Source: Albula goreensis (lineage: Eukaryota > Chordata > Actinopteri > Albuliformes > Albulidae). From it: a DNA stretch of 64,000 nucleotides. The notes beneath the pieces were generated by a model. The model was given only the letters and a program-made list of their open reading frames with translations, was not told the DNA's origin and made no database searches. Made by a program: the position numbers and the translations under genes. The stretch is from the NCBI GenBank assembly GCA_022829145.1, contig CM040747.1, forward strand, positions 2,250,448 through 2,314,447. The letters run 5' to 3'. Shown piece after piece: positions 47,704 through 61,860 of this stretch. How positions within the stretch are numbered: position 1 is the first letter of the stretch; every line of letters begins with the position of its first letter.

Positions 47704-50700
47704 TCACAAAGGACACTTGGTGCTGCAGACGTCACCTGACTGGAACAGGCGGTAGACATTGACCAGTGGGAACATGGTGAGGGCTCCGACCATCGAGCCC
47801 ACCTGGACGGCAGCCCCACACCACACCAGTGCGCTATGGCTCTCATCCCGCAGGATCACTCCCACCATCACCTTCACGTATGACAGCGTCCCAGCGAAGA
47901 AGACCCAGGACAGAACCTGGGGTAGGGGGGAAAGCACACCCCATTTTCACTACAGGTTGATGTTTTGCTATTCTGTCATCATAGCAAGAGTTGGGGTTGA
48001 GATCACAAGGTCTTTAGCCTCCGTTCAGGTTAATCACAGCTACCTGTGTTGTTTAAATGCCCACTGCATAGTTCTTTTCTGATTTTATTTAAATAAATAT
48101 TCATGAAATCAAAACAGGAAGTGGTAATGCAGCATCTAGTAAAAATAGTTGCTAAAGTAACACCTCTTCAGTAACTAACTCAACAAACTAAAGCCGCAGC
48201 CATGCCCATAGCTACAGTTAGGTCATGGTGGCAATATACTTGTGAAATAAAAGTTGTAAAGTAAACATACTTTTATTAATGTCATTTTCCAAGAGTCATT
48301 TTGTGACACCATTTGAAACTATAGTGTATAGCTATAATATGTCAGGATGGGTGAAAAGGGCCTTTAACCTGAAAAGAGTAAGCTGCAGTATAATTTATCT
48401 TTCTCTGGTGAGTGCTGAATTTGAAATGTGTTGGAGAAATTGAAAACGTATTTCAGGTTTGTTATGCAAAGGTAAAGAGGAGGTGTGTTTGTCGTATTAA
48501 TGTTGGCCTATTGTAAATGGTGAGAGTCGCAGTGAGATTTAATCAGCTCTAACCCCAACATGAATGACACCTTTTTCTTAGGAAGTGATGTAACTGATAA
48601 CATGGGACTCTCACTGATATGTTAACTGGAGAGCAGCTAACTCTCGGGACCCTGGAAAGGCTCAAAGCTCTGTAAAGCTGGAAGCCCAAAAAAACACCTC
48701 AGGTGCGACAGAGCTCAACTTGCGCAACCAATGGGGAGGCTTCCTGTGTTGCGCAGTTGGTGCAGCTACCAGATGATCATAAACCACATCTTTAAAATGC
48801 ATAATACTGTTGGTCTGAGCTGCTGGGTCATTAGAAGAAGCACTCTTGGAGTAATGACCAGTGGTTCTGCCCTAAATAGACCACCTGACTAGCCCAGATT
48901 TTTCAGCCACATACGGAATTCTGTAATATTTGAAAATGGCGTTGCATAATTGCATATAGATTCATTAATTTGCAGCGACACTTGGCCAGTTGGCTTATTT
49001 GGTTTACACACCTCTAGGAGATGGTCTCTGGTACTGAGGTCATAGCAAATCGACCAGTTTAAGCTCAATAAAATCCTAAATATTTACTTATTAATTATTA
49101 TTACAGAAGAAACCCCGTTTTGTACTACATTGTGCAAACCATATTGACGTTAGAGTAGACCAATACTAATAAATAAACATTTTTTGGACACTCACAATGA
49201 GGGCTTCGCCCGCGGCTGATCCCTGGAGCAGGGGGCAGGGGCTGAGGGCTGCCATGCCCATGTTGTAGGCCCCAAAGCCTGTCCCCACCAGCGACAGCAG
49301 CCCCAGAAACACCAGAGACCTGCGGCACAGGACAGGAAACACTTACCACACTCATATCTCCCAGGAGCAGCTCAGCTGCAATAAAGGTCGAGAACGTACC
49401 ATTGAGCTCAGTGTCTAGAGTCCTTACAGCGCCTTGTGTAACTCAATTTCGAGAGCCATTATCACGTGTCACTCCCTCTGCTCGTGCTAACAGTAGTTAG
49501 CCTGTATCTGATTAAAACAAATGCTAATCCCTAAACTGGCACGTGTCACATAAGTTCAAATAATAAATTTGCATAAATACAATAATGATAGCTTTGTTGA
49601 AAAGGACCCAAGTGAAAGTGTATATATAAATAAAATTACATATACATACATTTTCTGGGTTCTCCTTTCACTGAACCCGAACAAACAAATAAAATCTACA
49701 GCTTGGAACCACTTTTGTTGCCCTCCTTTGTACTTTTTAAACTGTCATCCTCTGTGAAGTGAAAGAGTGAAACCCTGGCAGAACGTTCATTCCTACCTCT
49801 TGGGGAGAAACATGGCAATGACGCAGGCCATGGGGTTGGCCATGGACGACAGAGCGGCAGACAGGTGATACGCGATGTTCCCGTATGGCATGCAGGAGTA
49901 CGTCTGGACGGACGGCAGCAGGCCATTGGTCAGCCCGTTCACCCAGACCACCAGGAAGTAGATGAAGGCCAGCTGAGAGACGGTGTAACCCGGTTTGGCC
50001 AGCAGGGGCCTGGACTGGCCTGTCTCCTCTCCCTTACCACCGTGAGCTTTGGGGCTCCCCTGCACCGATGGGTTGTCCAAACCGGAGGAGACGGAGGCCA
50101 CGGTTTCGGGCACCAGGTTTTCGGTGGACAGCTCGAACGTGCGGGGCATGCGGTTGAGGAGCGTGAACGCGACCAAGCTGATGGCCGTCATGGCTGCCAG
50201 GAAGAAGAAGAAGACCTCGGTGGAGAAGTTGGGCGGGAGGTATTCGGTCTGTATGGTGTAGAGGCTGTCGTGAGGAGGGGGCGTGGCCACCCGGGCCTCG
50301 GTCATATTACTGGAGGAGGTCTGGGTGATGTTGACGCACTTGGAGATTCCCACGCCCTGGCCCAGAGCCACCAGGCCCGGCACGAACCCGCTCAGGCCTT
50401 CACCGATGAAGTAGGTGGTGATGTACTTCGCCGGAAGCTGCATCATGAAGGGCAGGAAGGTGACAGAGGAAGTGCAGTCCACCAGAGACAGGAAGAAGGT
50501 GATGACCAGGAAGGCTGTGCTGTGCTCAGTCCCAGCCATCACCGTGGTCTCCTTCCAGAAGAAGGCCAGCAAGAAGCAGGCCAGGACCCCAATGCTAAGG
50601 ATGGAGTAGATGACCGCGGACTCCTTCAGCCGGCCTGGGTACAGCTTATGCATGAGGGTGACCAGCAGCGGCCCCAGGTTGGCCATCTGGATGATGACCG

Positions 50701-50833
50701 TCAGGTAGGAGGGCAGGTTCCAGCCCTCTGGGAGCTCGTTCACGATAAGGGGAAGCTCCACCCACAGCCCGTTGATGGCCACCCAGGAGCCGAGCCCAAA
50801 GGCACAGGCCAGAAGATGCACGTGCAGAGCCAT
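47704..50833 (-). CDS. slc52a3: Riboflavin transporter, SLC52 family (RFVT3-like), three coding exons
   Basis: Plasma-membrane riboflavin (vitamin B2) carrier. Coding exons on the minus strand are 50833-49797, 49319-49196 and 47916-47704. The introns (477 and 1279 bp) have GT/AG ends, and the exons join in frame to 457 residues plus TGA; human RFVT3 has 469. The start ATG gives the family N-terminus ([14 protein letters not shown] at 15-28, then ELPEGW at 33-38). The block [12 protein letters not shown] (119-130) favours SLC52A3 over SLC52A2. About 11 membrane segments are visible: roughly 3-25, 43-62, 72-92, 107-130, 138-160, 208-228, 285-305, 318-340, 347-367, 384-408 and 420-442. The 161-207 loop carries N-glycosylation sequons at N168, N176 and N202. 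A hydrophilic loop spans 229-284. Cysteines 374 and 451 align with human C386 and C463, reported to matter for RFVT3. Exon boundaries were set by splice signals and family alignment from memory. The assignment between A3 and A2 is likely but not proven. Confidence 0.93.
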
Positions 50834-50845
50834 GGGGGATGAGAG

Positions 50846-51165
50846 GAGGCGGGGCTGCCTGTGGAGGCGGGGCTTCTCGTAAAGGAGGGGCTGCCTGTGG
50901 AGGCTGGGCTTCTCGTAAAGGAGGGGCTGCCTGTGGAGGCTGGGCTTCTCGTAATGGCGGGGCTGCCTGTGGAGGCGGTGCTTCTTGTAAAGGCGGGGCT
51001 GCCTGTGGAGGCGGTGCTTTCCGTAAGGTGGGGCTGCCTGTGGGGGTGGGGCTTTCCGTAAGGTGGGGCGGCTTGTGGAGGCGGGGCTTCTCGTAAAGGC
51101 GGGGCTGCCTGTGGGGGTGGGGCTTTCCGTAAGGTGGGGCGGCTTGTGGAGGCGGGGCTTCTATG
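50846..51165 (-). repeat. 36-bp GC-box minisatellite just upstream of the slc52a3 start codon
   Basis: About nine copies of a 36-bp unit. On the plus strand each contains ggggctgcctgtggaggc followed by a GC-box-like gggcttctcgtaaa; later copies vary (cgtaaggtggggcggc). The first copies are spaced exactly 36 bp (gctgcct at 50854 and 50890). On the minus strand, the sense of slc52a3, most copies contain cctccacag followed by gc, which resembles a 3' splice site; the closest would place an exon start 25 nt before the ATG. The array probably lies in the promoter, the 5' UTR or the end of a 5' UTR intron. Confidence 0.85.
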
Positions 51166-54100
51166 TGGACTCCTCCCTGTCCCCTCTCCCAGCTTCAATA
51201 AAAGGCAATGGTCCAGAATTCTAAAAAAAAATAATAATAAAACAGCATAACGATAAAATTGAATAGACTTCTAAAAAAGTTGAATATTTCCGGTTTATAA
51301 TTATTCATGTATGAGGAAATACTGAAAAAATCAGTTGATTTGGAAAAAATACAAATCATTAAAAAAGTGCGAAAATAAAAAGTGTAGTCGTGCTAGTGTT
51401 TTGGTGTCATTCTTGATCTGTTAACCTGTGTTAAAGTTCCGCAACCATCTCCCAGTGAACACCGTGCACTGGCTGTCATTTGCTTTTTCATTTGAATTCC
51501 TCATTATCAAAACAAATCTAGTTTGACTTCAACCAGCAATCGTCAGCAGGAATTCGGCCGTGCGACTTAACTGTTGCCGCTCCTCCATTATGTGTTAATA
51601 AAAAAAGAACCAACAGCGAGAACTTATAAGAGCGAACCGTTCTCAAAGCCCAGAGTTTACAATATTTGCCGTTTTATCGATGTTTTACCACGCTGATCAC
51701 CAATGCAACTATGTCTTAGTCCACTTCGGTGAATGCCAAATGTGTTAAGTGGATCGGTCACCTGGAAAACATCGGATGTCGCAATGGTACAGGCGGAGAG
51801 TTGAGCAGCCCAGCAAGGCCTTGTTTACCCTGCCCCGAGACGTTTCTAACACATGACCACAAAATGGGTCACAGACATGACAATACCCGTTCACGCGTTT
51901 GAAAAACTTTTTTTCCCTTCAATTTGCATAAGTGACTGCAGTTTTTTTTTTTCAAAGTAATGTTGTGAAAGTAAGCCAAACGAGGAGTCCTACATAAGAC
52001 TTCTTGGGCTGAAAACCTGATTTAAACTTCGGCACTCAGATCAGTTAATCATTCACAAAACCGCACGATCAAAGGGGACAGGTTCTTACCTAACCCATGT
52101 CTATATAAATACGTTTTTTAAATCGTGGCGGCGACGTCGTAGTTTTTCGCGTAAAATAACGGATACCATAAACCGCAGCCATTGTTTCTCACAGCCATAG
52201 TACATAGTAAAATAAAAAGCAGTCGTGCATTTTGGAAAACGCGGTGCATGGTTAAGTAAGCATGCACGAATTCACAAGGAATAAGTAGGCCAGCTGCGGA
52301 AGAACTTCTAGCACTCGAGTATGTGCAATATGTACCGTGTTGATAAAGTCAGGGATGGGGAAGTCAATGAAGTAGGCTTTTGGACCAACAACTTTGCCGG
52401 GTCAATATCTACAGTAATATCCAACAGCAATGCCTCTGTAACCTGAATTGTGGAAAAAAAATCAATCTTGCATCAAGGTCAAAACTCTTGAGTGATTTTG
52501 GGGTGAAAACCAAAAATAAAAAAATGACAAGGCTCTGTGGCTGTGCAGGACCAAGGTTGGCCCCCGCTGAAATATAACATGGCATGTGTAGTGTAAGCTA
52601 CTGTGGGGGAGGACTGCTGCTCATTCTGTCAGTAACATAGCCCAGAATACTCACATTTCTAAAAATTCAAACCCAAAATTACTGCCCCCCCACACACTCC
52701 TATTGCCTGTGATCCAACGGTCTGTTCGGCTTCTGAGCCACTTCTGCCAAAAAGGAGGAGAGCAGAGATGGCGATTATCTTAGAGTGTGCCCACTTACTT
52801 TTTTATAAACCTTGAAGGAGGAAAAACCAGGAAAAATGTCCCACTGCTAAATATTTTTATGAAATACTGAGAGACGCTCAGCATCCTCAGAGCTGATCGC
52901 AGCCGTAGGTATGCAGGTGTGCAGGTGGCAGATTTCTGCAGTCTCTCCAGATTAAAACCTCAGCCAGATGTCACCATGACACACCAATGAGACGAAGAGA
53001 CATGGCCCCTTAAAAAACCGCTGGTGACATATTACTTTACAGCTCCTCAATGTGTTTATGGTTATTTGGTTTACATTCTGAGATTGCGGTTTTACATTGC
53101 TTTGGCAATTGGGTCTCTTTTATCTGTAGTTTGTGAAGTCATATAAAGTTATAAAGAGCAGTTATTATGATGATGTATGAATAATTAAGAATACTTAGAG
53201 GTTGATTTGGATAACCTTTAGCAAATGCTTAACATGACCTGGCCTACTTCAAGCTTCATGTCTGTATCTTGTGTGACCAAAGCACTCATGCTGCTGCCAC
53301 TTTGGCAGTGGTGGGCCAAAGCTCTCCTGTGCACAAATAATCAAAGGACTGATTATCACTGAAATAGGAAGACTTCAAGCCACGTTGGTGCAAATGACAC
53401 CAACAGAGACTGCGCAAGGTCACAGGACACAAGCAAACCACTCAAACACTGTAACTTCAAAAAAACAGCTCTGAAAACCGGGTGTCGTTTTATTTTGAGA
53501 ATGGACTGCGCCTGCTCTGTGGTCTAAAATAAATACAGTTATGAAAATATGAATATATCCACCAAAGACAAACCGTCTTCTGTTCCTAAAAGACACACAA
53601 ACATGAAACGGTATCAGCGTTGTACTTACTGATTATGTAGATCCTGGCTTCAGGCTCACGTGCTTGACTTCCCTGGGTCTTCTCTCACTTCCCACATGCA
53701 GTCCCAGGAGGCTGTGAAAGAAGATCTCTCTTTAGCTTTTCTCTCTCTCTCTGTCGCTCTGTCTCTCTTTCTCTCTCTCTTTCTCTCCCTCTTCTTCCCT
53801 GGAAGCCAGCAGGAGGAGGACAGGTCCCTCGTGGGTAGAGCGCTCAGTCCAGCTGTGGAATCTTCGGCTGTGACTGACGGCTGGACAGACCTCTCTTTAG
53901 TAATCCCGCCGTGGCAATGCAACACCAGTTTTTTTTAAAAGGGGGTGGGAACTTCTTCACTCCTCCCTCTCTCCCTCCCTCCCTCCCTCTCCTTGAAAGG
54001 AAGTCAGGCTCTTCAGTTACAGAACATCACGGGTCCCTTATCTCATTCTCCAATTATGAGTGAATGTTTGTCTGTGTGTGTGTGTGTATGCGTGCGTGTG

Positions 54101-56929
54101 TGTGTGAGTGCATGTGTTAGACTATGACCCCTGAGGTTCATAACATGTATGTTTGTGTCTAATGTTTGTGTGTGAGACAGAGAGAGAGTGAGAGTTTGAG
54201 TGTATACACAGATGTTAGAAGAGTGGTTACCACAGTAGTTAAGCTGATAATGCCCAAGGACAGTTACAGATATCATGATTGTTGTGTGTGTGTGTGTGTG
54301 CGTGTGCGTGCGTGCGTGCGTGTTGTGTGTGTGCGCCCCTGGTCCAAGAGAGAGAGAGAATGCATGAGTGTGTACAGAGATGATAAAGAAGAGTTCATCC
54401 TGGTAGTTCAGCTGATAACATCCAAAATTCACAAAGACATTTGGTATACATTAGCTAACAATGCAGAGCAAAAATAAACAAATAACCGCAGTGATCTCGC
54501 TGAAACGCCTATGATCTGTAAAGACCGGGGTGAACACTGACCTCACTTCACACTGGCACTAGCCAGAAGTGCTAAGCTACTTTACCATACACAGAGAGCA
54601 ACACAAGCATTGCCATATGTAAGTGAAAGCTGGAATTTCATTGTGGCTGTTTACAAAACGCGTCCGGTCTTTTCATAACCCTACTCTGGGTCTAAAGTTG
54701 GCGCAGCGCGTGGTGGGAACACAGTGAATGCAAGCTTTCGCTAATGCATATTAAAAAGCTGGCATGCTCTCAGGCCTAGTCAATGCCTGTATAACATGTA
54801 CTGTATAATTGTATTTCCTTCTTTACTCATAGTCTGACAGGTAAACTTTGGTTATTGTGAAACCATGTGTTTCATTTAATTGAGATAAAATTAAGAGACA
54901 GATGTAGACTGAATCCAGGGTGCTAATATGTGGCTGTTTCTGTAACATGGACATTTTATGCAAATGGATTAAGCCTTTTAGCTAATCTCCCAATTGCATG
55001 TTTAAATCTGGCAGTTTAAATCTTTACATGCCACACAACATGGAGATTAAAAGTTTTATAGTACATCCTGCATGTTCGCTGTCAATAATTCATTTTACTA
55101 AACCACTTCATAGTAATAATTTACCATTTGGTTCCAATGCAATAGAAATCCTTGCTTGTGGACTATTTGTTCTTTACATGCTCATTTTTTTCTGAAATTT
55201 ATGTTAATAATAATTCATTTTTAGGTTATTGAAAGACTGGTCCGAGAATGACACAATTTACATACTCCTGCAGATGTGTGAAAATATAACAAATGTATGA
55301 ATTTGGAAACACAAATTTCAATTTTGGAAAAATGTATAAGTGAGAATTTTGTAAAATTATCATAATTGACACAGATCTGTGAGGCAGTGTCAGACTGTGG
55401 GGTCGTGTGGCATTTGAGCTGCTGGTGAGCACAGCTTCCAAAAGCAGTCAGCCCACGCTTCAGCGTGAAACTCAGAAAACTGAAACCACCTTTTCCATTT
55501 TTACTCTCCAAACAAAATTAACAAACAAAACAAAATTTTGGCAAGTGAAGTAGAAATACCCTGGTGCTTACACCTGCCTGTGGTAATTCCAATGACTACC
55601 AGGGGCCCTGTTGTTTCCACATGTTGTGTGTATACTATGTCTCAACACTTAACGGGAATCTTACATGCGCACAAACACACACATACACACACACAGAGGC
55701 ACAAGGTGATGGAGTTCAGGAGTGTAATTGCAAACACGAACACCCCCATTTCCCCAGTGCCTTTGTGACCAGGGGGAGGCTGTATGATGTTTTGTTTTTG
55801 CATTGCATAGAAGAGGAAAAATGTATACTTTTTTAAGGTTGACAGCTATGCAGAAACAATATCGACATCAATTTTCACACTTCAGTGTTTTGAGGACATC
55901 TCCAAAAACATTCATCCCTAGCGCCAGAATGTATGGCTTTTTTCAGCTTTTGAACCACTAGCTGGATTTCAGTAAGTTTTTTTACCAGTGTAATTGTTTA
56001 TTCTCATTCTAAGCACCACATCTCTTTACACCCAGAAGCCAAAATCAGACTGATAAACAAACTGGTGGATGGCACTCACCTTAAAACAACGCCACACTCC
56101 AACGCCCACAACGCCTTCATCTTCAGCTGTCCGCTACGTGGCCAGGTACGGCTACCTGTGCATTTAACTTTCGCCTGACGGAATGTGAGTCATGTCCTAG
56201 ATTTATTTTCAAATCACCACTTACAATTGAATTCCTCTCAATAAACGTGTGATTATAACATGCATCTGAGTGTATTGCCTGCATGACTCAAATACCTATA
56301 ATTAATTATAGGTTTTTTTTTTTTTTTTTTTTTACAAGACATTTTTATAGGATGACTTTGAGTACTGCAAATATTCCATAGAAACACTATATGAACAGGA
56401 CAAGCAAATCATTTTGAGGTCGGAATGGAAGTTGTTATGTTGTTTGCCCTGGCTAACCTTAAGCAGGAAAAAAAAATCCTGTTATTGGTTACTAATGAGG
56501 ATTTACTCTTGATCACAGGAGACTAAATCCACCCTTAGCGCCGGTAATCATGAGTCAAATGACTGGTCACAAAGTGTACAGTAACTGCTGGGTTGTGCAA
56601 GTTCCCTGCGATCTCTCCAGCAGTGTGCGGCGCGAACGGGGAGTGTGTTACTGTGTCAAAGTTCAAGCACCATTGTTACATGACCGCTATTGATAGCGCA
56701 CATAACCGCTCCGCGGTCCTTGTGACATTCCCATCGGCACAAACAGGACACAATGTTTGCCGGAAAGGAATCCCAGCCACGGCGGCTCTCTCACATCAGT
56801 CCGATTTTATAACACGATCATTATGGGAGTGGAAGCAACCAGAATTCATCTGTCATGTGATGCAACAATGATTAACGCAGCTGCCACCGGCCAAGACACG
56901 AGACATATCTATGGTGCCATGGCTCAGAT
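51166..56929. other. Intergenic region upstream of slc52a3
   Basis: No coding exon recognised. Holds a CT run at 53735-53795, the TG arrays at 54.1-54.3 kb, a T run at 56312-56333 and a small CA run near 55677. A 5' non-coding exon of slc52a3 may lie here; one candidate with a GTGAGC donor is near 53660-53940. Confidence 0.5.
54070..54345. repeat. Two short TG arrays
   Basis: TG repeats at about 54073-54116 and 54283-54333 separated by unique sequence. Two similar phrases (agagtgagagtttgagtgta and gagaatgcatgagtgtgta, each followed by cagagatg or cacagatg) flank the second, hinting at an old local duplication. Confidence 0.85.
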
Positions 56930-57392
56930 GTAGGTCAGTTCAGTGACCCAAGGAATTTCAGAACAGTAATAGACAAAACATGGTTGTTCTGTAACTCCTG
57001 GTTACCATTAAGGGCAGCGAATAGGTATTTAAACAGGACTGAATTATTGTGTCCTCTGGCCACAGGGAGATCACCGAGATCTCTCAGGTCTTCTGACCAA
57101 CGCCTTCTGGCTGTCCCAAAATCTATGCTGAAAACTAAGGGTGATCGGAGTCTTGCAGTTGTAGCTCCCGCTCTCTGTGACCGTCTTCCCGTAGTGATAG
57201 AAAAACAGTCATTGGATAGTTTTAAGAAACTGTTAAAACTCACTTTTATGTAATCTCGCTGTTTTGTATTTGTGTTCATCTTCTGTGCAGCTTTGTCTTT
57301 ATATTTTTATTTTCAGTTTTTCTGTTTCTTTCTATTTCTATTCTCTTTAATGTTTTCATTGTACATCAACTTGTAAATAAAATCCTATTTAC
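56930..57392 (+). mobile_element. 5'-truncated non-LTR retrotransposon (LINE) remnant
   Basis: The frame 56984-57253 encodes 89 residues. After residue 30 it reads like the C-terminal tail of fish LINE reverse transcriptase polyproteins: SPRSLRSSDQRLL, VPKSMLKTKGDRSLAVVAP and SLDSFKKLLKLTF. It is followed by a T-rich 3' region ending in gtaaataaaatcc, as expected for a LINE 3' end. No reverse transcriptase core lies upstream, so the copy is 5'-truncated and dead. The clade (L2, CR1 or Rex-like) cannot be decided from this tail. Confidence 0.7.
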
Positions 57393-57399
57393 TTAGGGC

Positions 57400-57700
57400 A
57401 CGGTGGTATGGTCCCAATCGTCTGGCATGTCAGGGGTTATCAGCGTTTTAAGAATTTGCAGAAAACCATCAGACCAATCGGCATGGCTCATACCATGCAT
57501 ATAATGAGATCCAGCATTCTCTGGCTTTTCCACAAAAGTAAATTTCGCCACAGGCTTAGCGGCATCCGCCACGGCGCAGGTTCATCAAGGTCAGACACTC
57601 GCGGTTTCTCCCCGCGACGCTCCGCCAGGGAACGGCTGGGTTATGGCAGCGTGTTGATGTTCACGGCAGCCTGAGCACCTTCATGTTCCAGACGTGAGAC
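57400..57700. promoter_or_regulatory. Candidate conserved non-coding element between the genes
   Basis: Starts right after the LINE remnant. CpG-containing stretch (cttagcggcatccgccacgg, tctccccgcgacgctccgcc), non-repetitive, no convincing coding frame. It could also be flanking repeat sequence. Confidence 0.2.
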
Positions 57701-57823
57701 CCCATATATCACCGTGATAAACAGCTGGAGCTGCCACCGCCATCCTCAGCACCACTTCACCCAGGCACAGATTAAAAAGCACAGTCAACTCACAGCAGCC
57801 TCTCATATTATAACAAAGGAGTA

Positions 57824-57833
57824 TTTATTTATT
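57824..57833 (-). terminator. Possible poly(A) signal for ube2v1
   Basis: Two overlapping AATAAA hexamers on the minus strand (TTTATT on the plus strand at 57824-57829 and 57828-57833) are the first I see downstream of the ube2v1 stop at 59313. Use of this signal would give a 3' UTR of about 1.5 kb containing the TG array (58983-59163) and the GGA-rich run (59221-59285). This rests on the hexamer alone. Confidence 0.3.
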
Positions 57834-58982
57834 AATGTCCTAATATTGAAGACTGTATTTTTTTTCCCAATACAGGTTCATCAACAAATTTTTTAAAGAA
57901 CTATTTACTGTCTCTACAAACAAACGCTCAATACACGTTGGATGACTTCACCCGCCCACTTTTAAGCTGACTGCGAGAGTTTCGGTGAGATTGGGACAGT
58001 CGCTTCTCTCCGGAACATTCTTCCGTCACCACCACTGGGGGGTGCGTGGGCTCCCCGGTTATAACGTCAAACACTCTCTGTGTCGGCTGAAGCCGGGAAA
58101 CAAAATGGAAATAAAACAAAATATTGGATGGAACAAAAAAAAATAAAAATAAAAAGGGAAGAAGTGTTTCCCGTTAATCGTTTTCCATAATGAAGAATAG
58201 GGCCATATGGCACTCAGCTTCCAGTACAGATTCGACAAAAGAATGTGACCACCTTGCCTATCAGCTTTGGAGCTTGGACCACGGTTAGCCCGGTCAAACT
58301 CGTCTAAACACAGACCTAATCAGGAGTGTGTGTGGGAACAGGACCCGAGGCCTGTCCTTACACAAAGTTAGCATGACCCCCTGAATCCTCCCCAAACAAG
58401 CACACATATTCAGAGCGAATCTCTGGGCCTTCTCTCAACGTTCTCCGTCAGAACCTTGATCTCTTTCCCAGGCTGAGATGTGAGCGACTTAAAACGCTGA
58501 TCTAAGATTGCCATGATAAAAACGGCTCGGGCCCTCCAGCTCTCAGTTTTCAGACCAGACTGTGATTTAAAAACACGACATTTTCATACTGACATTCATA
58601 CGCCCAGCGATATCCACACGCTACTGCGTTTCTTCACTAGCAGGAAGGTGTTGCTCTGCTGTGCGCAGCGACATGTCCTCTCCTCCTACCCAAAAATTCA
58701 AAACACCCACTAATACACTCAATAAGATCATTTATGTTATTGTACAATTTGCATTTATAATAATAATAATAATAAAAGATTAGTAAGATGTACAGTATTT
58801 GAATGGTCTGGCTCTGGAGAGTTGGGCTGTAGTACGCGCTCTTGTCAGCCATCTTCTTTCCTGTCCAGCGATAGCTCCAGAGATGGGGGGCGTGGGGTGG
58901 GGGAAGGTCAGGGTTACAGGGAGGGGGTGCAGAGAAGGTCTTTCAGAGACTTGTGGGTAAAGAGGGGGAAAGTCTACTGGAT

Positions 58983-59163
58983 GTGTGTGTGCGTGTGAGT
59001 GTGTGTCTGTGTGTGTGTGTATGTGTATGTGTGAGTGAGTGTGTGTCTGTGTGTGTGTGTGTGTGAGTGTGTGTGTGTCTGTGTGTGTGTGTGTCTGAGT
59101 GTGTGTGTGTGTGCGTGAGTGAGTGTGAGTGTGTGTGAGTGTGTGTGTATGTGTGAGTGTGAG
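58983..59163. repeat. TG array in the ube2v1 3' flank or 3' UTR
   Basis: TG repeats with gtgagtgagtg and gtctgtg interruptions, 150-330 bp downstream of the ube2v1 stop. It would be CA-repeat RNA in the ube2v1 transcript if the 3' UTR extends this far. Confidence 0.93.
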
Positions 59164-59220
59164 AATCTGATTGCATGCGTGCAGGTATGCAGCTGAATGG
59201 AGGGAAGGAAATGGAGGTAG

Positions 59221-59285
59221 GGTGAAGATAAAAATGAGCAGAGGGAGAAGAGGAGGAGGAAGAGGAGGAGGAGGAGGAGGAGGAG
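59221..59285. repeat. GGA-rich simple repeat next to the ube2v1 stop
   Basis: Runs of gaggaggaggaagagg directly downstream of the ube2v1 stop codon (59313); CCU-rich in the sense of the gene. Confidence 0.9.
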
Positions 59286-59312
59286 CAGCGGGGGGCCGCC
59301 CCCGCTGATGGA

Positions 59313-61516
<2,204 letters not shown>

Positions 61517-61781
61517 TCAGGACCTCTGGGGGTTCCTGTCTGTGTCCTGGTGGGTCCGTCATGGCGGAGTAGCTGGGACAGCTGACCCTCAATGTCCACA
61601 CCCCACATACCAACTGCAATGTCCGTTTTTTGAGTTGAGGAACCACCAGACAACAGGATTTGATATCTAGCAGAAAAACATCAGGGTGGGCCAAGCAAGC
61701 CTATAAACCTGAGCCTTTAACTGACTTCAAACTGATAATGAAACCACACAAGGAACGACGTAATACATAATGAATTTGCAT

Positions 61782-61860
61782 ACAGTCTACAGAGTATCCA
61801 GCACTGCATCAAGCCCATTTACCTACAGTCTACTGAGTATCCAGCACTGCATTGAGCCTG
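61782..61860. repeat. Tandem duplication of about 40 bp
   Basis: tacagtctacagagtatcca at about 61782 recurs about 43 bp later as tacagtctactgagtatcca; both continue gcactgcat and then caagccc or tgagcct. It lies upstream of the second ube2v1 coding exon. Confidence 0.9.

Noticed and set aside
49865-50842. 325-codon plus-strand open frame opposite slc52a3 exon 1
   Set aside because: It is the antisense of a GC-rich coding exon; the sense frame matches a known transporter family and the antisense peptide resembles nothing.
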